This document shows positions 1-8,443 of a DNA stretch of 64,000 nucleotides, piece after piece. A model generated the notes under the pieces. The model was not told the DNA's origin and searched no databases. It saw only the letters and a list, made by a program, of their open reading frames with translations. Every line of letters begins with the position of its first letter. Position 1 is the stretch's first letter. A program made the position numbers and the translations under genes. The stretch is from the NCBI GenBank assembly GCA_029940375.1, contig JAPYUX010000002.1, positions 1 through 64,000 of the forward strand, given 5' to 3'. The DNA comes from Dehalococcoidia bacterium. Its GTDB lineage: Bacteria; Chloroflexota; Dehalococcoidia; Lucifugimonadales; Lucifugimonadaceae.

Positions 1-67
1 AATATTTTCATACTTGAATTATGAATCAATCAGACTAATTATTCAAATATATGATTTCAGAATTAGC

Positions 68-127
68 TATCCAATATAAACAGTTATCCAACAAAATATC
101 CAACATTATCCAACATTATCCAACATT
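68..127. repeat. Short tandem repeat cluster upstream of tRNA-Asp
   Basis: Three exact head-to-tail copies of the 10-base unit tatccaacat lie at 97-126, with variant copies starting at 85 and 68. The core TTATCCAACA resembles a DnaA box (TTATCCACA) with one extra A, but this is only a resemblance. The rest of 1-198 holds no gene I can support. Confidence 0.85.
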
Positions 128-198
128 TTTTATAACAAAAATAATAGATTCATTTATAATTGATTTGGTATCATTACAAATACACAATCTGTGAAAGT

Positions 199-275
199 GG
201 TCCCGTGGTGTAGCGGTTTAACACGCCTCCCTGTCAAGGAGGAGATCGGCAGTTCGAATCTGCTCGGGATCGCCA
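199..275 (+). tRNA. tRNA-Asp (anticodon GTC), CCA encoded
   Basis: The sequence folds as a full cloverleaf. The acceptor stem ggtcccg (199-205) pairs with cgggatc (265-271) with one G-U pair; the discriminator is G and CCA is encoded at 273-275. The anticodon loop ctgtcaa carries GTC, and the T-loop is ttcgaatc. It lies only 9 bases from the 3' end of the convergent acyl-CoA dehydrogenase-like gene. Confidence 0.97.
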
Positions 276-284
276 AAAATAATT

Positions 285-1379
285 TTATAATATTTTTTTC
301 AATTTTGAATTTATATAGAAAGAACCCACTGTCTCATAATGAGACATTCGTCCTTGAATTTGTTGAGATATTGCCAGCATATCCTGAAAACATCTTTGAA
401 TATCATTAAATTTAAAGATCGAAGAAGATCCTAGTAGATTGTATGCTTTTTTTACTATATTTTCTGAGCTTCTAATTGCGTGCGTAGATGCTAATCTGAG
501 CTCTGCCATACATTCATCATCCAAACTATCTCCATCAGAAACTTTAGACCAAACCTTCATAACTGATGAATTTAAGAATGATTTTGATGAACCATATATC
601 GCTTTCATTATGCCAATTTCTCTTATAAAAACTTGTTCTTTCGATAATTGACTCGAAGAGATACTACTTTTGTTTTTTGAGAATTCTATAGCGAAATTTA
701 TTGTAGAATTTGCCAAAGAATGGGCTATTGTAGAAAATCCAGCAGCAAATTTTAAATCCCTTGGTATTTTATATATAGGTCCTTTTTCGTGAAGATGTTT
801 CCTGTCATAAAAAATATTTTCTTTAGGAACGGATTTATTTTTAACAGAAAAACTGTAACTTCCGGTTCCTCTCAATCCATTAACATTCCAATTATCTCCA
901 ATATTAACGTCTGTTATTGGGAACATTATGTTTTTGTTTTCCTTATTTTCATCTGTATAAATTCCTAAAACCCAATTTGCATTTTTTATTCCACTACTAA
1001 AAGACCATTCACCAGAAACAATTACCCCTTCTTTTGTTTCTTTAACATTTGATTTTATTGGTGGACCATTCGAGATGATACTTTTGGGGTTGTCAAAAAT
1101 TTTTTTTGCTAATTGAATGTCCATAAAAGCTGCATTTGTTGCTAGAACATTACTTTGATTAATACACCAAGCTACACTAGCATCATATGATGCTATTTCA
1201 AAAATAATTTTCAAATAATCAATAAAATCCATTTCTAAACCTCCATAACTTTTAGGAAGTAATAATCTGAAAAAATTCTCATTTAATAATTCACTAATAA
1301 TATCTTTAGGAATTTCTTTTGATTCATCAATTTTTTCAATGTTTGCTTTTATTAAATTACTAATATTTTCAGGAATCAT
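285..1379 (-). CDS. Acyl-CoA dehydrogenase-like flavoprotein
   Basis: A 364-residue protein with the acyl-CoA dehydrogenase layout: an N-terminal helical part with the conserved PKSYGGLEM segment (about 42-50), a central beta region (about 100-190) and a C-terminal helical bundle. The C-terminal half, with HAIRSSENIV and a short FNDIQRCFQDM stretch, looks more like the group D flavin monooxygenases (HsaA, DszC) than like a classical beta-oxidation dehydrogenase. It is somewhat shorter than those (about 390-400 residues). It is transcribed divergently from a crotonase gene across a 73-base gap with a TA-rich run at 1408-1420. The family is secure; whether it is a dehydrogenase or an oxygenase is not. 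Confidence 0.82.
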   Translation of the reverse strand: MIPENISNLIKANIEKIDESKEIPKDIISELLNENFFRLLLPKSYGGLEMDFIDYLKIIFEIASYDASVAWCINQSNVLATNAAFMDIQLAKKIFDNPKSIISNGPPIKSNVKETKEGVIVSGEWSFSSGIKNANWVLGIYTDENKENKNIMFPITDVNIGDNWNVNGLRGTGSYSFSVKNKSVPKENIFYDRKHLHEKGPIYKIPRDLKFAAGFSTIAHSLANSTINFAIEFSKNKSSISSSQLSKEQVFIREIGIMKAIYGSSKSFLNSSVMKVWSKVSDGDSLDDECMAELRLASTHAIRSSENIVKKAYNLLGSSSIFKFNDIQRCFQDMLAISQQIQGRMSHYETVGSFYINSKLKKIL

Positions 1380-1452
1380 ATTTTTTTATTTATAGAGTAT
1401 TTTTAACTATATATATATATAATTATAAAAAAATCTTGGAAGAAATGGATAG

Positions 1453-2229
1453 ATGGGAAATTTCAAAACTATTAAATATGAATGTGACGGCGGTATCGCT
1501 ATAGTATCCCTTAACCGACCTGAGAAGTTAAATGCTATTAATTTTGAAATGATTTTGGAATTAAAAGATCTTACAAAAAAAATCTCCCAAAATGATACTA
1601 TCAAGTGTTTAATCATAAGAGGAGAAGGTAAAGCTTTTTGCTCTGGGGCAGATCTTACTTCGGGTGAAAAAAATTGGAAAAATACAGAAGATAGTCTTAA
1701 TAATGGATATTTGCCGATTTTTCAAAATATAATTTCTATGCCTAAACCTGTAATTTCTTCAGTAAGAGGAGCAGCCGCGGGTATAGGTAGTGCATATTCG
1801 ATGTCTTGTGATTTAACGATAATGTCTGAAAATTCTTATTTACTTCAACCCTTTAGTAATATTGGCCTTATACCAGACGGAGGTTCTCATTGGTTACTAT
1901 ATAAAATACTTGGATATAAAAGAGCATTCCAAGTAGCTATTGAGAGTGAGAAGATTGTTGCTGAAGAATGTTTAAGGTTAGGATTAGCTAACAAAGTTGT
2001 AAAAGATGAAATTTTAGATTCAGAAACCATTAATTGGGCAAAAAAAATTATAAAACAATCTTCACAATCTATTATGTATTCAAAAAAAATAATGAGAGAT
2101 ATTGATAATAAAAGCTTTCTGGAAATATATAAAATTGAATCAGAAATTCAAAAAAAACTCTCAGGAACTCCCGATAACATTGAAGGAGTTAAGGCTTTTC
2201 TAGAAAAAAGAGCTCCAAAATTTAATTGA
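1453..2229 (+). CDS. Enoyl-CoA hydratase/isomerase family protein (crotonase)
   Basis: A full-length crotonase of 258 residues. It has NRPEKLNAIN (about 21-30), the oxyanion-hole segment GEGKAFCSGADL (about 57-68), the second oxyanion segment RGAAAGIGSAYSMSCDL (about 101-117) and IGLIPDGGSH (about 137-146). Classical hydratases have a glutamate before the glycine-rich turn; here the turn carries Asp, as in PaaG-type isomerases and related enzymes, so isomerase chemistry on an acyl-CoA is more likely than simple hydration. Six bases separate it from the next dehydrogenase gene, so the two are probably cotranscribed. The substrate is unknown. Confidence 0.88.
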   Translation: MGNFKTIKYECDGGIAIVSLNRPEKLNAINFEMILELKDLTKKISQNDTIKCLIIRGEGKAFCSGADLTSGEKNWKNTEDSLNNGYLPIFQNIISMPKPVISSVRGAAAGIGSAYSMSCDLTIMSENSYLLQPFSNIGLIPDGGSHWLLYKILGYKRAFQVAIESEKIVAEECLRLGLANKVVKDEILDSETINWAKKIIKQSSQSIMYSKKIMRDIDNKSFLEIYKIESEIQKKLSGTPDNIEGVKAFLEKRAPKFN

Positions 2230-2235
2230 TTTCTT

Positions 2236-3288
2236 ATGAAAAAGACAATGCTTGCTGGATTGATTTCCAAAAAAAACAAATATGAAATAAAAAAAATTGA
2301 TATACCTAAAATGTTTGAAGGATCAGCTTTAGTTAAGGTAAAAGCTTGTGGAATATGTGGAACGGATACTCATAATTTTTTTGATTCATCTAATAATAAC
2401 CATTTTCATGTAAAACCGGTTGGACATGAACTTTCTGGTCAAATTGAAGAACTCCCAAAAAATTATAACGGCTCTTTAAAGATTGGAGATAGAGTTGCTG
2501 TAAATATGAGTGCGGGAAAAGCTTGTGGAAATTGCAATTATTGCGATTTAGGGTACACCAGGCATTGTTTGAGACAATTAATTGATACTGGTGGAGGATT
2601 TGCTCAATACGTTACAAAAAGCCCTTTAGGACTTTATCGAATATCAGATGAGATGAATTGGAATGATGGTGCATTGGTTGAACCTTTAGCTATTGCTGTT
2701 CATGGTCTAAGATACAGTAGCTTTAAGTCGGGAATGAATATTGCAATAGTTGGTTCTGGAACAATTGGGTTATCTACTATTGTTGCAGCTAAATTTTTTG
2801 GTGCATCTAAAATTATTGCATCAGCTAAATATCCACATCAAGCAGATGCTGCAAAAAAAATGGGAGCCGATATAGTTGTAAATACTTCTGTTGGTGAACT
2901 GGAAAATGCATGTATGGACCAAACCAAAGGAATTGGAGTAGATATAGCAGTCGAAACAGTTGGAGGTATGCAGAATAACACTATTGTTCAAGCTTCCAAT
3001 GCTGTAAAACCTGTGAGTAATGTTCTTATTTTAGGTATTTTTAGTAAGCCAATTTTGATTGACCTGATGGATCCAATGCTGAAAGAAATAAACTATATTA
3101 ACACAACAAGTTATGCAATTATAAATGGAATTTCTGATTTTCAATTAGCGATAGATATTTTATCTTCAGGCAACCATCCCTTTAGTTCTATAGTTAGTCA
3201 TAAATTTACTCTCAAAGATATCCATATTGCTTTTGAAAAAGCATACTATAAGAAAAATAATTCCTTAAAAGTACATATAGAAATTTAA
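2236..3288 (+). CDS. Zinc-dependent medium-chain alcohol/polyol dehydrogenase
   Basis: A 350-residue medium-chain dehydrogenase. The catalytic zinc site is visible as CGICGTDTH (first ligand Cys, about 38) and GHELSG (about 64), and the structural zinc site as the four-cysteine run CGNCNYCDLGYTRHC. The NAD(P)-binding loop is GSGTIGLS (about 172). It probably oxidises a secondary alcohol or polyol to a ketone, as in threonine, sorbitol and butanediol dehydrogenases. It follows the crotonase by 6 bases. A 64-base gap separates it from the sulfatase downstream. The exact substrate cannot be read from the sequence. Confidence 0.88.
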   Translation: MKKTMLAGLISKKNKYEIKKIDIPKMFEGSALVKVKACGICGTDTHNFFDSSNNNHFHVKPVGHELSGQIEELPKNYNGSLKIGDRVAVNMSAGKACGNCNYCDLGYTRHCLRQLIDTGGGFAQYVTKSPLGLYRISDEMNWNDGALVEPLAIAVHGLRYSSFKSGMNIAIVGSGTIGLSTIVAAKFFGASKIIASAKYPHQADAAKKMGADIVVNTSVGELENACMDQTKGIGVDIAVETVGGMQNNTIVQASNAVKPVSNVLILGIFSKPILIDLMDPMLKEINYINTTSYAIINGISDFQLAIDILSSGNHPFSSIVSHKFTLKDIHIAFEKAYYKKNNSLKVHIEI

Positions 3289-3352
3289 TATATATACTAT
3301 AATTCATGATTAATTTAAGTATAAAATTATATTATAAATACAGGAGTTTTAA

Positions 3353-4741
3353 ATGTCAGACAAAAGACCAAATTTCATAGTTTTTCTTACCGATGACCAA
3401 GGATATGGAGACCTTTCATGTATGGGTACAACAGATTTCAAAACTCCTTCTTTAGATAAGCTAGCGTCTGAAGGAATACGATTTACAGATTGGTATACTA
3501 ATTGTCCAGTCTGCAGTCCTGCCAGAGCTGCTCTTCTAACAGGCAGATATCCTGGTAATACAGGTATAAGAGGCATTTTAACAGGCCACAGAAAAACTAA
3601 GGGGTTACCAGAATCAACACCCACTCTAGCTACAATTTTAAAATCTGAAGGTTATAGTACATCTATGGTTGGGAAATGGCATCTTGGACTTGAAGAAAAT
3701 TCTAGACCTCATAGTCATGGTTTCGAAAACTGGTTTGGATTCTTAGCTGGTAATGTTGATTACTATTCACATATTTATTACTACGGCGCGAATATGAAGG
3801 ACAAGACTGTGGGCTTAGTTAATCCTACACATGATCTTTGGGAAAATAACAAAGAAGTTTGGATGGATGGAGAATATTTTACAGAAATTATAGCCAACAA
3901 ATGTATAGAATATTTACGAAAAATGAATAAAAATGATAAACCTTTCTTTCTATATGTCCCATTCAATGCACCTCACTATCCAATGCATGCTCCTAAAAAA
4001 TATATGGATAGATTTGCTCATTTGCCTTGGGATCGTCAAGTAATGGCAGCTATGATTAGTGCTGTAGATGATGCTGTTAAAGATATTATGGATGAAGTAG
4101 ATAGATTAGGTCATTCTGAAAACACTTTGACTTTTTTCACTTCAGATAATGGTCCATCTAGAGAATCAAGAAATTGGCTAGATAATAATTTAGATCCTTA
4201 TTATGGAGGAACTGCAGGGAAATTAAAAGGTCATAAAGTGAGTCTCTTCGAAGGTGGAATTAGGGAACCTGGGATAATGCACTGGCCAGGAAAAATTCAA
4301 AGTGGTGTTATATCAAGTGAGCCATGCGCCTCAATGGACATAGCACCTACCGTTTTGGATGCTGCTGGAGTAGATTTAAGCGACCATTATCTTGATGGAA
4401 AAAGTCTATTAGAATTAGCAAAAGGAAAATCTGATAATAAAGAGAGAATCATATTTTGGGAATACTTAGAACAAACTGCAGTTCGAAAAGGGAAATGGAA
4501 ATTAGTATTAAAAGGGAAATTGATAGATGCTTATGGCCCTGTTCCAGATATACATCTTTCAAATTTAGAAGAGGATATAAGCGAATCAAATAATCTTGCT
4601 GATAAAGAACCAGAAATTACTGAAGAACTAAAAAATTTAGCAGAAAATTGGAGAGGTAAAATTGAAGAAAAATGGGAAAAAGATTATGGTGCACCTAATG
4701 AAGAACAAAGGTTAAATAATTTCCAACTGAAATTTAAGTAA
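3353..4741 (+). CDS. Type I sulfatase (formylglycine-dependent)
   Basis: A 462-residue arylsulfatase-family protein. The N-terminal metal site NFIVFLTDDQGYGD and the sulfatase signature CSPAR (Cys54), whose cysteine becomes formylglycine in active enzymes, are both intact. A second metal segment, TSDNGPS, is also present. The start is supported by an AGGAG six bases upstream of the ATG. The protein begins directly with the fold, with no signal peptide, so it should act in the cytosol on an imported sulfate ester. No formylglycine-generating enzyme is seen in this window. A second sulfatase, of different length and context, lies at 11630-13045. Confidence 0.93.
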   Translation: MSDKRPNFIVFLTDDQGYGDLSCMGTTDFKTPSLDKLASEGIRFTDWYTNCPVCSPARAALLTGRYPGNTGIRGILTGHRKTKGLPESTPTLATILKSEGYSTSMVGKWHLGLEENSRPHSHGFENWFGFLAGNVDYYSHIYYYGANMKDKTVGLVNPTHDLWENNKEVWMDGEYFTEIIANKCIEYLRKMNKNDKPFFLYVPFNAPHYPMHAPKKYMDRFAHLPWDRQVMAAMISAVDDAVKDIMDEVDRLGHSENTLTFFTSDNGPSRESRNWLDNNLDPYYGGTAGKLKGHKVSLFEGGIREPGIMHWPGKIQSGVISSEPCASMDIAPTVLDAAGVDLSDHYLDGKSLLELAKGKSDNKERIIFWEYLEQTAVRKGKWKLVLKGKLIDAYGPVPDIHLSNLEEDISESNNLADKEPEITEELKNLAENWRGKIEEKWEKDYGAPNEEQRLNNFQLKFK

Positions 4742-4782
4742 AAAAACACCAAGTAAAAGCCTAATTTCAATCAATGTGCTAG

Positions 4783-5475
4783 TTAGCTGTTTTTTAAGAA
4801 AAAATCTCCATTCCATTTATATCCATCAAAACTAAACTTTTTCAATTCTTCAAAATCTTTGATATTATGTTGAGCTAAGAACCTTATGAATTTTCCTTTG
4901 ACTACTTTTCCAGCATGAGCAGATTGGATTATTTTTCCATCTTTATTAATAACGAAGTTAATTTTAAAGACATTTTTTTTTAAATCAAAAGCTTTTCTGT
5001 GTGCATCTGGCAATAAATCTAAAATCAAATCTTCTTTATTCAGTTGATTTGAAATATGTAGTTTCCAGAAATTTGTTAAAGCTAGGACATTCATTTTTAA
5101 TTTATAGTTAGGTATTAAATCATTTGGTTTCAATAATCCAAACATTCCGCTAAAAATTCTTAAATTTTTGTTCAAGTATGCTTTTTCGTTGTTATCTAGA
5201 GATTTCCAATCAAGATTACTAAATACAACTCCAGTATATCTTTCTATTGCCATTGAACATTCATTATCAAAAACTTTTAAATTGTTTTTATGTAAATCTT
5301 TTGCTTTTTCCAAATTTGTACCGTAAGTCGAAACCATTTTATTTTCATTAAGAGGTTTAAGTATCATCAATATTTCTTTTACCTGTTTTTCAAATACAAA
5401 ATTAGTTTCAGAAAATTTCTTGGTTACTGTATTTTGAATTGATTTCCCCTCACTTGGGGGGGTTAATATCAACAT
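4783..5475 (-). CDS. yaaA: YaaA family protein (peroxide stress, DUF328)
   Basis: A 230-residue protein with the YaaA N-terminus MLILTPPSEGKS and the family's central RIFSGMFGLLKPNDLIPNYK-like block and C-terminal NHDF-like region. In E. coli YaaA lowers free iron and limits oxidative DNA damage during peroxide stress; some members bind DNA. AAAGGA precedes the ATG. Codons 5-7 (PPS) contain an unbroken run of seven cytosines on the coding strand (5456-5462). It is divergent from the cupin gene. Confidence 0.9.
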   Translation of the reverse strand: MLILTPPSEGKSIQNTVTKKFSETNFVFEKQVKEILMILKPLNENKMVSTYGTNLEKAKDLHKNNLKVFDNECSMAIERYTGVVFSNLDWKSLDNNEKAYLNKNLRIFSGMFGLLKPNDLIPNYKLKMNVLALTNFWKLHISNQLNKEDLILDLLPDAHRKAFDLKKNVFKINFVINKDGKIIQSAHAGKVVKGKFIRFLAQHNIKDFEELKKFSFDGYKWNGDFFLKNS

Positions 5476-5578
5476 TTATATTCCTTTGAGTCTAAATCTT
5501 TAGCTTAAGAAAATTTACTATTTAGATTATATAATTCATTTTAAGTAATTGTATAAATCATAATTTTGGAGGTCAATA

Positions 5579-5941
5579 ATGAAGAAAGTTACTTTGGAGG
5601 ATGTAGAAAAAATAAAAAGAGACGCCTCCCTTTTTACGGGAAGCGTCTATGCACAAACAGTAATTGAACATCAAGAAAGTGATAATTTTAACTTTGCGAT
5701 TATCAATTTTCCAAAAGGAGTAAGGACAAAGTTTCATACTCATTCTGGAGATCAGATTCTAATCATAACTAAAGGCTATGGGAAAGTTTGTAATGAAGAA
5801 GAAGAACTAGATGTTAAAGAAGGAGATATGGTCCTGATAAATGCAGGAGAAAATCATTGGCATGGAGCAACTGAAGAAACTACTATGTCGCATATAACCA
5901 TTACTGTCCAAGGGAGCGAAACTACCCAGACAGAAGACTGA
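5579..5941 (+). CDS. Small single-domain cupin protein
   Basis: A 120-residue protein with one cupin barrel. Motif 1 gives likely metal ligands His53 and His55 in KFHTHSGDQ; motif 2 gives ENHWHGA (His93, His95). It has a strong GGAGG ribosome site. It is followed 9 bases later by the LivG-type ATPase, so it may be cotranscribed with the transporter; a role in handling or sensing the imported compound is possible but only inferred. Small cupins of this form are often of unknown function or annotated as carboxymuconolactone- or sugar-isomerase-like. Confidence 0.87.
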   Translation: MKKVTLEDVEKIKRDASLFTGSVYAQTVIEHQESDNFNFAIINFPKGVRTKFHTHSGDQILIITKGYGKVCNEEEELDVKEGDMVLINAGENHWHGATEETTMSHITITVQGSETTQTED

Positions 5942-5950
5942 TTTTTCACA

Positions 5951-6727
5951 ATGAGTAAAAAAGTAATGCTAAAAATAGAAGAAGTTTATAAATATTTTGG
6001 AGGAGTGAAAGCAGTTGATGGAGTAAGTTTTGACATTTCATCTGAAAAAATAACTGGACTCATTGGACCAAATGGTGCTGGAAAATCAACTATTTTTAAC
6101 CTTATTACTGGATTTTCCCGAGTTGATGAAGGAAGTATTAAGTTTGAAAATAAAGAAATATCTCAATTTTCTACTCAAAAAATGGTGGACATGGGATTAA
6201 TAAGAACTTTTCAACTTCCAGGAGAATTGAAAAACATGTCAGTGTTGGATAATTTATTAGTATCACCTAGGCATCACCCAGGAGAATCCCTTTTATTTGG
6301 TTGGATAAATAGTCGAAAATCCAACCACTTTGAAGTGAAAAATATAGTAGCTGCAAAAAAAAATTTAGAAATAGTGGGTTTAACTCATCTCATAAATGAA
6401 AAGGCAGGGAACCTTTCAACCGGACAGAAAAAACTTCTTGAATTGGCAAGAATATTAATGATGAATCCAAAGCTGATTCTACTTGATGAACCTGCGGCGG
6501 GCATTAATCCAACATTAATTAATAGCTTATCTAAAGTAATTTTAGATATAAATAAAAAACAACGAATAGATTTTGTGATAATTGAACATAACATGGATTT
6601 CATAATGTCTCTTTCAGACGAAATTATAGTTATGGCAGAAGGAAAAACTTTGTTTAAAGGAACTCCAGAAGAAGTGAGGAAAAACGATAAAGTTTTAAAT
6701 TCCTATTTAGGATATAGTGAAAAATGA
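5951..6727 (+). CDS. livG: Branched-chain amino-acid-type ABC transporter ATPase (LivG)
   Basis: A 258-residue ABC ATPase. Walker A is GPNGAGKST (39-47), the signature is LSTGQKK (variant, T in place of the second S/G position), and Walker B is LILLDEPAAG, the LivG-typical form. The region after Walker A, with GFSRVDEGSI and IRTFQLPGELKNMSVLDN, is characteristic of LivG rather than LivF. It acts on the cytosolic face with LivF and permeases LivH and LivM. The stop codon overlaps the start of livF (ATGA). Confidence 0.93.
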   Translation: MSKKVMLKIEEVYKYFGGVKAVDGVSFDISSEKITGLIGPNGAGKSTIFNLITGFSRVDEGSIKFENKEISQFSTQKMVDMGLIRTFQLPGELKNMSVLDNLLVSPRHHPGESLLFGWINSRKSNHFEVKNIVAAKKNLEIVGLTHLINEKAGNLSTGQKKLLELARILMMNPKLILLDEPAAGINPTLINSLSKVILDINKKQRIDFVIIEHNMDFIMSLSDEIIVMAEGKTLFKGTPEEVRKNDKVLNSYLGYSEK

Positions 6728-7443
6728 AAACAACCCCCCCAATTTTAGTTGCAAAAGAAATTACAGCTGGTTATGGAAACCAAGTCATTATTAGGAACAT
6801 TAATTTAGAATTATACAAATCAACGATAACTACAATAATTGGGCCCAACGGATGTGGAAAATCGACGTTTTTAAAGAGTATTTCTGGAATAATAGATCCT
6901 GTCGAAGGGAGGATTCTTATAAATGACATTGAAGTAACTAATCTTAACACCTTTGAATTATCTAAAATGGGACTTGGATATGTTCCGCAGTCAGAGAATA
7001 TTTTTCCATCTTTATCAGTCATAGATAATTTAAAAATGGGCGGTTATATATTAGATAATCAAAAATATAAAATCAATTTGAACAAAGTTTTGGAAATGTT
7101 TCCAGATCTAAAAAGTAAATTGTTTGATTCCGCATCAAATTTATCTGGAGGACAAAGACAAATGTTGGCTTTATCTAGAGCTTTAATGCTTGATCCAAAG
7201 ATTATAATGCTCGATGAACCTACTGCTGGTTTATCACCTGTAATCGTCGACGAAGTTTTGGATAATATAATTTCCTTAAAGAAATCTAGCATCACAGTTC
7301 TTCTTGTTGAACAAAATGCTAAAAAAGCATTATCTATTTCTGATAAAGGTGTTGTCTTTTCCTTTGGTAAAAAAGTTATGGAAGATGATGCAAAAAATAT
7401 TTTAAAAAATAAACAAATTTCTAAGCTTTATTTAGGAGGTTAA
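6724..7443 (+). CDS. livF: Branched-chain amino-acid-type ABC transporter ATPase (LivF)
   Basis: A 239-residue ABC ATPase with Walker A GPNGCGKST (40-48), the signature LSGGQRQ (about 140) and Walker B IIMLDEPTAGLSP; YVPQSENIFPSLSV is the LivF form of the Q-loop region. It is translationally coupled to livG by a 4-base overlap. Codons 4-6 include a run of seven cytosines (6734-6740), which is unusual in this AT-rich sequence. An AGGAGG at its 3' end serves the next gene. Confidence 0.93.
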   Translation: MKTTPPILVAKEITAGYGNQVIIRNINLELYKSTITTIIGPNGCGKSTFLKSISGIIDPVEGRILINDIEVTNLNTFELSKMGLGYVPQSENIFPSLSVIDNLKMGGYILDNQKYKINLNKVLEMFPDLKSKLFDSASNLSGGQRQMLALSRALMLDPKIIMLDEPTAGLSPVIVDEVLDNIISLKKSSITVLLVEQNAKKALSISDKGVVFSFGKKVMEDDAKNILKNKQISKLYLGG

Positions 7444-7447
7444 CAGC

Positions 7448-8443
7448 TTGAAAAAATTAGATATATTATTGGATAATAAAATTCTCTCTCTAATTATTAT
7501 TGTAATTTGTTTGGCCTCATTTTTAAAACCATGGTTATTAATTAATGGTATTTTAATCGGTTCATTATATTCTTTAGGATCTATTGGTTTGTCCTTAATT
7601 TATGGGAATCTCAAATTTGCCAATATGGCCCATGGAGATTTTATGACCTTATCTTCTTATATAGCCCTTACGTTAATGATGTTTTTATTCCCAAATAGTG
7701 AAAACTCTACTTCAGTAGGACCGTTTACATTCAAATATGAATTATTAATGGTTATGCCTTTAGCAGTAATTATTATTGGTTTTATGGCTGTAATTTTAGA
7801 CAAACTAATTTTCAAGAAATTGCGTAAATTAAATGCTACATCTGCCGCTATAGCATTATGCTCATTGGGATTAGCTGTGAGTATAAGAGGTTTAATACAA
7901 TTTATTTGGGGTACAGATTCTGCACGTTTTCCTAGAGAATCTAAATTATTTTGGGATTTACCTTTTAGGATAAAGATTCCTCCCGATATGTTTTTTTGCT
8001 CCGTAGTTGCTGTAATTATTGCTATTATTTTTTACCTTGTTCTATTTAAAACAACATTAGGTAAGGCTATTCGTGCAACTTCAGACAACCCCGATTTGGC
8101 ACGTATTACTGGTATAAATACCGATAGAATTATTTTATATATTTGGTTTATTGGTGGAATTTTAGCAGCTACCGCCGGTATATTAATAAGCGTCCAACAA
8201 GCATTGATAACACCTGTTATGGGATGGAAGATCCTAATCCCCCTTTTTGCAGCAGTAATAGTTGGGGGAATTGGAAATCCAATAGGGGCATTGATTGGAG
8301 GAATTTTGATTGGAATTACTGGAGAATTAGCCACTGGATGGATCAATCCGTCATATAAACCAGCAGTTTATTTTTTTGTTTTACTGATTGTTTTATTACT
8401 AAGACCGAATGGAATTTTAGGAAACAAAGGAAGGCAATTTTAA
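7448..8443 (+). CDS. livH: ABC transporter permease LivH type (TTG start)
   Basis: A 331-residue integral membrane permease of the LivH type with about eight or nine hydrophobic segments. It has the family's SLYSLGSIGLSLIYGNLKFA segment and EAA-like cytoplasmic loop GKAIRATSDNPDLARITGIN. The start is TTG at 7448, chosen because the AGGAGG at 7435-7440 is well placed and no ATG fits better. The stop overlaps the livM start by one base (TAATG). It forms the membrane channel with LivM. Confidence 0.92.
   Translation: MKKLDILLDNKILSLIIIVICLASFLKPWLLINGILIGSLYSLGSIGLSLIYGNLKFANMAHGDFMTLSSYIALTLMMFLFPNSENSTSVGPFTFKYELLMVMPLAVIIIGFMAVILDKLIFKKLRKLNATSAAIALCSLGLAVSIRGLIQFIWGTDSARFPRESKLFWDLPFRIKIPPDMFFCSVVAVIIAIIFYLVLFKTTLGKAIRATSDNPDLARITGINTDRIILYIWFIGGILAATAGILISVQQALITPVMGWKILIPLFAAVIVGGIGNPIGALIGGILIGITGELATGWINPSYKPAVYFFVLLIVLLLRPNGILGNKGRQF

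Noticed and set aside
68-127. Replication origin
   Set aside because: The repeats only partly match a DnaA box and no dnaA, dnaN or gyrB lies nearby; kept as a repeat only.
68-127. CRISPR array
   Set aside because: Units are 10 bases and contiguous, with no spacers and no cas genes.
191-409. 72-residue open frame on the + strand
   Set aside because: It runs through tRNA-Asp and antisense to the acyl-CoA dehydrogenase-like gene; a chance frame.
1408-1420. TA dinucleotide run as a functional repeat
   Set aside because: Only 13 bases in a divergent AT-rich promoter region; expected by composition.
8032-8346. 104-residue minus-strand frame
   Set aside because: Antisense to livH, composed of its mirrored hydrophobic codons; no ribosome site.
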